DNA of 45,624 bases from positions 67,413-113,036 of the forward strand of contig NZ_KE386811.1 of NCBI RefSeq assembly GCF_000428885.1, read 5' to 3'. Source of the stretch: Geothrix fermentans DSM 14018 (GTDB lineage Bacteria > Acidobacteriota > Holophagae > Holophagales > Holophagaceae). This document shows positions 18,848 to 25,174 of this stretch, one piece after another. The notes under the pieces were generated by a model. The model was not told where the DNA came from, searched no databases, and worked only from the letters and a program-made list of their open reading frames with translations. The stretch's first letter is position 1. The number at the start of each line of letters is the position of its first letter. Made by a program: the position numbers and the translations under genes.

Positions 18848-20551
18848 TCAGGGCTTTCCAGTCCTGATGACGGTGTTCAGCTCATCCCAGAGTGCAGAAG
18901 GGTTCTTGTCTTTGAGGTCCAGGGTGATGAGCGTCCCCGGTTCGCCAGGAGGCACCTGCACCCGGACCTCTTGGGGGATCCCCGCTTCCGGCTGCCGGGC
19001 CAGCAGCTGCTGGAGCGCACCCAGGACCGTCGTGGCCGGAACATTCCCCGCCCAGACATCCACATTCAAACCCTCAGGCAGCACGCCGAGCTGGGCCGTG
19101 AACCGGGCCCGCCGCTGGATGATGATGGCGCCCGCCTGCTTGTCCCCGGGCCGGAGGTCGGGGAAGGTGGCTCGGGCCTGGATGAGGCGCTCGATCCGCG
19201 CCGGGTCCACGCCCAGGAAGAGGTAGGACCACAGGCCGTAAGCATCTTCGTCGGCTGGGCCGGCCTTCGACTCGAGGTCCGCATAGCCCCGGGCGGGGTC
19301 CGGGGGGGCCTGCGCGAGTGCCCGGAGGGCCCGGGCCAGGGCCGTGACCGTCACGGCATTGACGTGGACATACACGGTGCCCGCGCGGCGGAATCCATCC
19401 GCGGAATCCCGGTCGTAGCGGCGGAGCCACATCGTGCCCGCAGGGGGCATCTGGCCGCCAACGAAGTGGGGATCCAGCTCCGTGGCGACGGCCTGGGCGG
19501 CGGGACCGGCTGCAGCTCGGCCGGATGCGCCCCGGGCCCCAAGGGACAGGACGCCGCCCAGGAACAGCAGGAGGACCAGTCCCGCCCTCGGCGCGAGCGG
19601 TGTGGGGGCGATAGGTGACACAAGCCTGCGGATGCGTAGCATGAAGGAACCTCCGGTGGCGCCCATGGCGAGTGCCTGGGCCGCTTGTCGTGGGGAGTCC
19701 GGCGGTCGGCACAGGGCCTCGAGCCGGGTGAGCGCGGCGGCGTAGTCCAGGGCGTCCCCCGTCGTGCGTACCGCCAGGTCGTCGCAGCACAGCTCCCGCT
19801 CCTGACGGATCTTCGCAGAGACCCACCACACGGCCGGGTGGTAGAAGAGCAGCACTTCGACGCAGGACTGGATGAGGTTGATGGCGAAATCGTGGCGAAG
19901 GATGTGGGCCACTTCGTGGGCCAGGATCAGTTCCAGCTGTTCCAGCGGAAGCCCCAGCAGCGCAGCGGGGGGCAGGAGGACGACCGGCCGCAGCCAGCCC
20001 ATCACAGTTGGACCCGGAACCTTTTCGCACAGGAGGATGCGGATGTTGCTCGCCAGGTTCATGCGCTGGCAGAGACGCAGCAGCCGGAGCTGGAGGCCGT
20101 CTTCCGCCGGGATCGTCTCGGGCCGGCGGCGGAGCCACTGGAGCCAGGCCCAACTGCCCGCCAGGCGCAGGCTCATCACGGCCACGCCCAGCAGCCAGAC
20201 ACCCACGACGAGCGAGAGCACCCACGGACGGGACACCCGCGCCAATACTCCGTCCAGGCCCACCGAAGGCAACGCGGCGGGCGAGGTCCCCCAGACGGCA
20301 GAGACCGACGCGGCGGAAGCCGCCAGATCACGGACGGCTGCGGGATGCCCCAGCCGGACCCAGGTCAGGGCGGGCGCGGCGGCCATCAGGGCTAGGACCA
20401 GGCAGGCCACCCCGTACCGGAGGCGCGGGGAGCGGCCCTTGGCCAGCCACAGCGCCAGCCAGAGGACCGCCGCCAGCGCCGCCCCCTGCCAGAGGAAGTG
20501 CACCAGGGTCCAGCCCAGACGCAGGACCAGGGCGGAATCCAGCCAGCTCAT
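18848..20551 (-). CDS. M56-family sensor metalloprotease (BlaR1-like)
   Basis: The 567-aa protein has an N-terminal membrane block (helices at about 8-37, 46-66 and 108-132), a cytoplasmic M56 protease core with HEVAH (212-216) and RERELCCDD (Glu253), and a further helix at about 322-339. The extracellular C-terminal region (about 340-567) is not the penicillin-binding transpeptidase of BlaR1/MecR1. It ends ITLDLKDKNPSALWDELN, reminiscent of STN/secretin-type short domains. In BlaR1 systems, ligand binding activates the protease, which inactivates BlaI. The start overlaps the blaI stop (ATGA), so the pair is co-translated. The ligand is unknown. Confidence 0.85.
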   Translation of the reverse strand: MSWLDSALVLRLGWTLVHFLWQGAALAAVLWLALWLAKGRSPRLRYGVACLVLALMAAAPALTWVRLGHPAAVRDLAASAASVSAVWGTSPAALPSVGLDGVLARVSRPWVLSLVVGVWLLGVAVMSLRLAGSWAWLQWLRRRPETIPAEDGLQLRLLRLCQRMNLASNIRILLCEKVPGPTVMGWLRPVVLLPPAALLGLPLEQLELILAHEVAHILRHDFAINLIQSCVEVLLFYHPAVWWVSAKIRQERELCCDDLAVRTTGDALDYAAALTRLEALCRPPDSPRQAAQALAMGATGGSFMLRIRRLVSPIAPTPLAPRAGLVLLLFLGGVLSLGARGASGRAAAGPAAQAVATELDPHFVGGQMPPAGTMWLRRYDRDSADGFRRAGTVYVHVNAVTVTALARALRALAQAPPDPARGYADLESKAGPADEDAYGLWSYLFLGVDPARIERLIQARATFPDLRPGDKQAGAIIIQRRARFTAQLGVLPEGLNVDVWAGNVPATTVLGALQQLLARQPEAGIPQEVRVQVPPGEPGTLITLDLKDKNPSALWDELNTVIRTGKP

Positions 20552-20937
20552 GCCCGCCTCCGCCCCTTCCGGGCCTGCTCGATGAGGGCCTGGAGTTCAT
20601 CCAGTTCCGAGGCGCTAGGCCGCTTCGCGTGGAGCGCATGGGCCAGCAGCTGCATGGCCGAGCCCTCGAAAGCCTTGTCCACCAGGTCACGGACCATGCC
20701 CTGGCGCGTCTCCTGCGCGGGTTCGGCGGGACGATACACATGGCTCTTGGCCTGTTCGTCCCGGAGCAGCAGCCCCTTCTCCGCCATGATCTGCATGGTC
20801 TTCAGCACGGTGGTGTAGCCCAGCTGGCGCTCCGGCTGCAGGGCCTCGTACACTTGACGGACCGTGCCTTCGCCCAGCCGCCAGAGCACACGCAGGATGG
20901 CCAGCTCGAAATCGGACGGTCGGGGCAGCTCGGGCAT
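20548..20937 (-). CDS. BlaI/MecI/CopY-family transcriptional repressor
   Basis: The 129-aa protein has an N-terminal winged helix (SDFELAILRVLWRLGEGTVRQVYEAL, then GYTTVLKTMQIMAEKGLL) followed by a dimerisation helix region with a basic C-terminus. Family members bind paired dyads as dimers and are cleaved by their M56 partner. GGAG precedes the ATG. Two operator-like dyads overlap a canonical promoter just upstream (20959-21002), so autoregulation is likely. It is the first gene of the blaI-M56 unit, possibly including the ABC-F gene. Confidence 0.9.
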   Translation of the reverse strand: MPELPRPSDFELAILRVLWRLGEGTVRQVYEALQPERQLGYTTVLKTMQIMAEKGLLLRDEQAKSHVYRPAEPAQETRQGMVRDLVDKAFEGSAMQLLAHALHAKRPSASELDELQALIEQARKGRRRA

Positions 20938-20958
20938 GGGGACTCCAGGGTTGGGAAC

Positions 20959-21002
20959 AACCTACGGTGACTTCCGTAGATTGTCAACGGAAGTTTCCGT
21001 AG
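20959..21002 (-). promoter_or_regulatory. blaI promoter with paired operators
   Basis: On the minus strand, a perfect -35 TTGACA (20982-20987) and a -10-like TAGGTT (20959-20964) are 17 bp apart. Dyad 1 (20962-20979) is perfect: CTACGG, 6 nt, CCGTAG. It covers the spacer and part of the -10. Dyad 2 (20985-21002) has CAACGG, 6 nt, CCGTAG, with one mismatch to the same pattern, and touches the -35. The two dyads start 23 bp apart, about two helical turns, so both face the same side of the DNA. Bound repressor would block RNA polymerase. The motif differs from the known staphylococcal bla/mec operator. Confidence 0.8.
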
Positions 21003-21026
21003 ATTCCCGCCTGTCAGGATCCCCAA

Positions 21027-21053
21027 GAAAAAAGGCGCCCGGTCGGGCGCCTT
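21027..21053 (-). terminator. Rho-independent terminator of ssb
   Basis: On the minus strand, a 9-bp stem (AAGGCGCCC / GGGCGCCTT; 21032-21040 and 21045-21053) with a 4-nt loop is followed by a T-run. It lies 22 bp after the ssb stop. Confidence 0.85.
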
Positions 21054-21075
21054 GCTGAAACCGTGCCGGGTCCGT

Positions 21076-21531
21076 TCAGAACGGAATGTCATCGTCCGGG
21101 AAGCTGCCGCCGGCCGCTGGGCTGGGGGCGCCGTGGTCCTCGAAGTCCTGGGTGCCACCGCGGCTGTAGCCGCCTTCGCGGCTGCCGCCACCGTCCTCCA
21201 TGCGGCCCAGCATGACGAAGTTGTCGCAGCGGATGTCGCAGGCGGTCTTCTTCACGCCGGCCTGGTCCGTGTACTCGCGGTACTGGATGCGGCCCTCGAT
21301 CATCACCTGCTTGCCCTTGCGCAGGTACTTCTCGGCGATCTCCGCCTGCTTGCCCCACACCACGATGTTGTGCCACTCGGTCTTGCTCTGCTTCTCGCCG
21401 GCCTGGTTCTTCCAGGTCTCGGTGGTCGCCACGGAGAAGCGAGCCACGCTCTGGCCCGAGGGCGTGGACTTCAGCTCGGGGTCGCGCCCGAGGTTGCCGA
21501 TGAGCAGAACTTTGTTCAATGAACCGGACAT
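21076..21531 (-). CDS. ssb: Single-stranded DNA-binding protein
   Basis: The 151-aa protein starts SGSLNKVLLIGNLGRDPELK and has the OB-fold of bacterial SSB to about residue 108 (WHNIVVWGKQAEIAEKYLRKG, then VMIEGRIQYREY). A Gly/Ser-rich linker and the acidic tip DDDIPF that docks repair and replication partners complete it. Start fixed at ATG 21531 by GGAGG with 5-nt spacing; an upstream ATG adds 39 unrelated residues. A terminator follows. It is transcribed divergently from the C26 gene. Confidence 0.95.
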   Translation of the reverse strand: MSGSLNKVLLIGNLGRDPELKSTPSGQSVARFSVATTETWKNQAGEKQSKTEWHNIVVWGKQAEIAEKYLRKGKQVMIEGRIQYREYTDQAGVKKTACDIRCDNFVMLGRMEDGGGSREGGYSRGGTQDFEDHGAPSPAAGGSFPDDDIPF

Positions 21532-21629
21532 GATGTCCTCCTTATGTCGTGGCGGAGCTCTCCGCCTCACCGTCGACTCAGACCATCTGAGGGGGTGGTA
21601 GGGTGAGAGGATTTCCCCGGGGCCCAGGC

Positions 21630-22376
21630 ATGTCAAGCGGCAACTCAAATCTCCTGGTGAGCTGTAAAAACAAGTCCGGCGCCGAGAAGCATTACGTCCC
21701 GGCCCTGAAGGCTGCCGGCTGGACGGGGCCCATCCTGCTGGTGGCCCCGGGCGATCCCGTCCCGGACCTGGCTGAGGTGGCCGGCCTCCTGCTCACGGGC
21801 GGGGACGACATCCACCCCCGGCACTGGGACGAGGCCGAGGCCATCCACCCCAAGGCTGACGTAGACGACGGCCGCGACGCCTTCGAGATCCCCCTCATCC
21901 GGGCGGCCTGGGAACGCCAGCTTCCGATCCTCGGTATCTGCCGCGGCGAGCAGATCCTCAACGTGGCCCTGGGTGGCAGCATGGTCCAGGACATCCCCGA
22001 CCACTACGGCTGCGAGCCCACCCGCCATCAGCACGGCACGCCCGAGATCCCCGACATGCGGCACCGCGTCCAGCTGGCCCCCGGCTCGCGCCTGCGGGCC
22101 CTCCTGGGCGAGGACGTCTTCCTCGTGAACAGCCGCCACCACCAGGCCGTGAAGCGCGTGGCGCCGGGCCTGGCGGCCGTGGGCTGGCACCTGGACACGG
22201 TCCACCCCGTCACCGGCCCGCTCATCGAGGCCGTGGAGGCCACCGATCCCGCCCGCTGGGTCTTCGGCGTCCAGTGGCACCCCGAGAACCTCGTGAACCT
22301 CAAGGGCCCCGCCGGAGACGCCGCCCGCGACCTGTTCGCGGCGTTCGTCCAATCCCTAAAACAGGGACAGGATTAA
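21630..22376 (+). CDS. C26-family gamma-glutamyl hydrolase (class I amidotransferase-like)
   Basis: The 248-aa protein matches the peptidase C26 family (PuuD-like gamma-Glu-GABA hydrolases). GLLLTGGDDIHP near 51-62 is typical, GICRGEQ carries the nucleophile Cys104, and VQWHPEN holds His217 and Glu219 of the triad. It cleaves gamma-glutamyl amide bonds. Start is not certain: ATG 21630 gives the shortest N-terminus, while GTG 21603, with GAGGGGG upstream, would add 9 residues. It is divergent from ssb. The repeat element at 22366 begins inside the last codons. Confidence 0.8.
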   Translation: MSSGNSNLLVSCKNKSGAEKHYVPALKAAGWTGPILLVAPGDPVPDLAEVAGLLLTGGDDIHPRHWDEAEAIHPKADVDDGRDAFEIPLIRAAWERQLPILGICRGEQILNVALGGSMVQDIPDHYGCEPTRHQHGTPEIPDMRHRVQLAPGSRLRALLGEDVFLVNSRHHQAVKRVAPGLAAVGWHLDTVHPVTGPLIEAVEATDPARWVFGVQWHPENLVNLKGPAGDAARDLFAAFVQSLKQGQD

Positions 22377-22833
22377 CAGGATTAAAGGCTGGATTAACAA
22401 GATTAAAGGCAAAACAACAAGGCCTGCTTTTGTTCTTTGAATCCTGTTACCTGATTATCGGCGAGCCTCAGCCAGAAAAGCGGAACGCAGAGGGCGCAGA
22501 GACCGCCCTTCGGGCGCACGGAGAGCGCGGAGGGGGCTCACCCCCCCGTGCGTGGGCCCGCCGAAGGCGGCCTCCGGCGTTGCCGGAGGTCATGGGGGGC
22601 GCCAGGGCCGCGCACCCCAAAAAGGGCGCGACCCTGTCGCCCCCCATGGAGCCCACGCTTGCGAAGCTGCACCCCCAAATCAGCCGCAGCCCCGTTTTCA
22701 ATCTGTGCAAATCTGTGGACCCGAGGCCGTTTCTCCGTCATCTCCGGCTCCAGCCTTTCATCTTGCGAACATGGGGCTGAGCTTGGCCGATAATCAGGTC
22801 CTGTTAATCCTTTTAAATCCTGTTAATCCTGTC
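22366..22833. repeat. 468-bp nested inverted-repeat element
   Basis: The gene-free stretch 22377-22856 is one structured element. Its edges are inverted copies of GGATTAACAGGATT-type motifs: 22366-22404 on the left and 22799-22833 on the right. Inside them, a 24-bp inverted pair (22450-22473 with 22775-22798) matches at 21 of 24 positions. A local stem-loop (22395-22449) resembles the one at 23678-23739. The middle carries CGCAGAGGGCGCAGAG-like sequence near 22485 and the 58-bp stem-loop at 22591-22648. No convincing ORF is present: the frames across it differ in composition from real genes nearby. Confidence 0.75.
22591..22648. repeat. 58-bp stem-loop, 23-bp arms, CCAAAAAGG loop
   Basis: Arms 22591-22613 and 22626-22648 pair at 21 of 23 positions and enclose a 12-nt loop (ACCCCAAAAAGG). 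The element at 29397-29454 has the same total length, arm length and loop length, and a closely related loop. Confidence 0.85.
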
Positions 22834-22856
22834 ATCGCCTTTCCATCGGAGTTCCC

Positions 22857-23645
22857 GTGCCCGCCCCCATCCGCTTCGAGATCCGCGACCGCATCGCCAC
22901 GCTGACGCTGGACCGGCCGGACAAGCTGAACGCCCTGGTGCCAGAGATGCAGGAGGGCTTCGAGGAGGCCCTGGCGAAGGCTGCGGAGCCTGGCGTGAAG
23001 GCGCTGGTCCTGCGGGGCGCGGGGCGGGCCTTCTGCGCGGGCGGCGACCTCGGCTGGATCTCGCAGGCCCTGGCCGAAGGGCGCTGGACGGAGCTGGAAT
23101 CCCTGCTGGACCTGGGCGCAGCCGTGGCCCACGGCCTGGCCACGCTGCCCAAGCCCGTGGTGGCCGTGGTCCAGGGTCCAGCTGCGGGCGCGGGCATGAG
23201 CCTGGCGTTGTGCGCGGACCTGCGCCTGGCCACGCCCGAAGCAATCTTCAGCATGGCCTTCGTGAAGATCGGGCTCCACCCGGACTGGGGCGGCAGCGTC
23301 ATGCTCTCGCGGCTAGTGAACCCCGCCGTGGCGGCGGAGCTGATGATGACTGGCGACACCCTGGACGCCCCTCGCGCCCAGGCCCTGGGCCTCGTGAACC
23401 GCATCGTGCCCGCTGACCAGCTGGAGGCTGCCGTGGAGGCCCTGGCCCAGCGGCTCGCCGCCGGCCCCGCCGAGACCTTCGGCCGCATCAAGGCCACCCT
23501 GCTCCGCAACCAGGGGCTCGATGCCGAGACCCTGCGCGCCCGCCTCCAGGCCGAGGGCGCCCAGATGAAGGCCGCCATGCGCCACCCCGACGCCAAGGAG
23601 GGCCTGGCCGCGTTCTTCGCGAAGCGGGCGCCGAAGTTCGCTTAA
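22857..23645 (+). CDS. Enoyl-CoA hydratase/isomerase family protein
   Basis: The 262-aa crotonase-fold protein has the oxyanion-hole motif AFCAGGDL (58-65) and GPAAGAGMSLAL (107-118). The catalytic loop reads FVKIGLHPDWGGS (135-147). The usual second Glu of enoyl-CoA hydratases is replaced by Asp143, as in PaaG-type delta-isomerases, so isomerase activity is as likely as hydration. Start is GTG 22857, with GGAG 5 nt upstream. It is a lone gene flanked on both sides by GGATTAACAGGATT repeats, which may mark a mobile or rearranged segment. Confidence 0.85.
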   Translation: MPAPIRFEIRDRIATLTLDRPDKLNALVPEMQEGFEEALAKAAEPGVKALVLRGAGRAFCAGGDLGWISQALAEGRWTELESLLDLGAAVAHGLATLPKPVVAVVQGPAAGAGMSLALCADLRLATPEAIFSMAFVKIGLHPDWGGSVMLSRLVNPAVAAELMMTGDTLDAPRAQALGLVNRIVPADQLEAAVEALAQRLAAGPAETFGRIKATLLRNQGLDAETLRARLQAEGAQMKAAMRHPDAKEGLAAFFAKRAPKFA

Positions 23646-23651
23646 AAGCCT

Positions 23652-23762
23652 GGACAGGATTGACAGGCTTAAAAGCTGGATTAACAGGATTAAAGATGAA
23701 AAGACGAGCTGGTGTTTATCTTTCGAATCCTGTTAATCCTTCAGGATCCTGTTAATCCTGTC
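23652..23762. repeat. GGATTAACAGGATT stem-loop repeat
   Basis: The gap after the crotonase gene contains two direct-repeat-like motifs, then a stem-loop. GGATTAACAGGATT (23678-23691) pairs with 23726-23739, followed inward by AAAGAT (23692-23697) with ATCTTT (23718-23723), a 2-nt bulge and a 20-nt loop. Another GGATCCTGTTAATCCTG copy follows at 23744-23760. It is the same family as the edges of the 22366-22833 element. Confidence 0.85.
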
Positions 23763-23771
23763 TCCACTTTT

Positions 23772-24077
23772 TCATCCCTTCGGGAACGCCCGTCCCTGCG
23801 CGGCTTCGATGAGCTCCTTGATGCGGCGGGCGTCGGCCTTCGTGTGGCCGTGGCTCGCGAGGGGATCGCTGCCGCCGGTGCTCTCGACGGTGATGTCGGA
23901 CCAGAGCAGGCCCGTCTCGATGCGGACGCTGGCCACCTTCGACAGGTGGATGCTGATCTCGTTCACGGTGAACCAGGACCGCTTGCGGCGGATCACGGCG
24001 GCGTCCGTCACCTCGATCACGGTGACGAACAGGTGGTTGCCCTGGGTCCAGCGGCTGGCTCGGAAGGTCTCGCTCAC
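23772..24077 (-). CDS. Small bacterial PH-domain-like protein
   Basis: The 101-aa protein looks like a single pleckstrin-homology-like bacterial domain (VIRRKRSWFTVNEISIHLSK, VASVRIETGLLWSDITVEST, then a C-terminal helix ADARRIKELIEAA). No signal peptide or membrane helix is present. Function of such single domains is not known. Start is GTG 24077, overlapping the transketolase stop (GTGA), so it is translationally coupled to it. Confidence 0.7.
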   Translation of the reverse strand: MSETFRASRWTQGNHLFVTVIEVTDAAVIRRKRSWFTVNEISIHLSKVASVRIETGLLWSDITVESTGGSDPLASHGHTKADARRIKELIEAAQGRAFPKG

Positions 24078-25066
24078 TGGAGGGCCTCCTTCGCCGCCGA
24101 GGCCACGGCCTGGGGCGTGATGCCGTAGGCCTCCAGCAGCTTCTCGGGCTTGCCGCTCTGGCCGAACTGGTCCTTCACGCCGACGCGGCGCAGGGGCATG
24201 GGATGGGCTTCCGACAGGATCTCCGCCACCACCCCGCCCAGGCCGCCATGGGCCTGGTGCTCCTCGCAGGTGACCACGGCCTTGTGGGCCTTGGCCAGGG
24301 TCAGCAGCGTCTCCCGGTCGAAGGGCTTGATGGTGGGACAGTGGAGCACCGTGGCCTCGATGCCCTCGGCGGCCAGCTGCTCCGCCGCGGCGAGGCAGAT
24401 GGAGGTGCCCAGGCCGCAGCCCACCAGCAGCACGTCCGTGCCAGCGCTGGGCGCTTCCGCGCTTGGCCGCATCATCACGGCCTTGCCGATCTGGAAGCGG
24501 TAATCGTCGGCGTGGATGCGGGGGAACTTGTCGCGGGTGAGGCGGACGTAGACCGGCCCCTGGTGGGCGTAGGCAGCGCGTATGGCCTGCTTCGTCTCCA
24601 GGGCATCCGCAGGGGAGATCACCGTCATGCCGGGGATCATGCGCATGAGGGCCAGATCCTCCAGGCACTGGTGGGTGCCGCCGTCCTCGCCCACGGTGAG
24701 GCCGGCGTGGGTGGCCACGATCTTCACGTTCTGGCGGCCCACGCCGCAGGCCTGGCGCACGAACTCGTAGGCCCGCCCCGTGGCGAACATGGCGAAGGTG
24801 CTCACGAAGGGCACCACGCCCGTGGTGCTGGCCCCGGCGGCGGCGGCCACCATGCCCTGCTCCGCGGCGCCCATGTTGAAGAAGCGGTCCGGAAAGGCTT
24901 TGGCGAACTTGCTGGTGCGGGTGGATCCGGCCAGGTCCGCGTCGAAGACGACGATGTTGGCGCCCTCATTCCCCAGCTCCACGAGGGTGTCCCCGTAGGC
25001 GTCCCGCAGGCTGTCCATCACCACGCCTGCCTTGCCACCCACGCCCGCCGTCTCCATGCCCGCCAT
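24074..25066 (-). CDS. Transketolase, C-terminal (pyrimidine-binding) subunit
   Basis: The 330-aa protein covers the second half of transketolase: the pyrimidine-binding domain (ANIVVFDADLAGSTRTSKFA, then FFNMGAAEQGMVAAAAG with the conserved catalytic Glu) and the C-terminal domain (DVLLVGCGLGTSICLAAAEQ). It must pair with an N-terminal thiamine-diphosphate-binding subunit to act in the pentose phosphate pathway. That partner gene is usually directly upstream, but the upstream neighbour here is hrpB on the opposite strand and no other copy is in the window. Start is ATG 25066 with AAGGAG 5 nt upstream. Confidence 0.85.
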   Translation of the reverse strand: MAGMETAGVGGKAGVVMDSLRDAYGDTLVELGNEGANIVVFDADLAGSTRTSKFAKAFPDRFFNMGAAEQGMVAAAAGASTTGVVPFVSTFAMFATGRAYEFVRQACGVGRQNVKIVATHAGLTVGEDGGTHQCLEDLALMRMIPGMTVISPADALETKQAIRAAYAHQGPVYVRLTRDKFPRIHADDYRFQIGKAVMMRPSAEAPSAGTDVLLVGCGLGTSICLAAAEQLAAEGIEATVLHCPTIKPFDRETLLTLAKAHKAVVTCEEHQAHGGLGGVVAEILSEAHPMPLRRVGVKDQFGQSGKPEKLLEAYGITPQAVASAAKEALQ

Positions 25067-25105
25067 GACTTCTCCTTGAAGGATCCATTCTACGCGAAGG
25101 AGGGG

Positions 25106-25154
25106 CGGCGCCGCCCTGCGGCGCCGTAAGTCAGATCGCCAGAGGCGATCTGAC
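25106..25154. repeat. Two perfect palindromes with 3-nt spacers
   Basis: Palindrome one has 9-bp arms at 25106-25114 and 25118-25126, with spacer CCT. Palindrome two has 11-bp arms at 25130-25140 and 25144-25154, with spacer AGA. They lie between the divergent starts of the transketolase and hrpB genes, so they are not normal terminators. Confidence 0.9.
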
Positions 25155-25174
25155 AGATCCGATAGGCTGAATGG

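Noticed and set aside
22274-22780. A 168-codon plus-strand frame in the repeat element after the C26 gene
   Set aside because: It crosses the inverted-repeat element, and its composition and lack of similarity suggest no gene.
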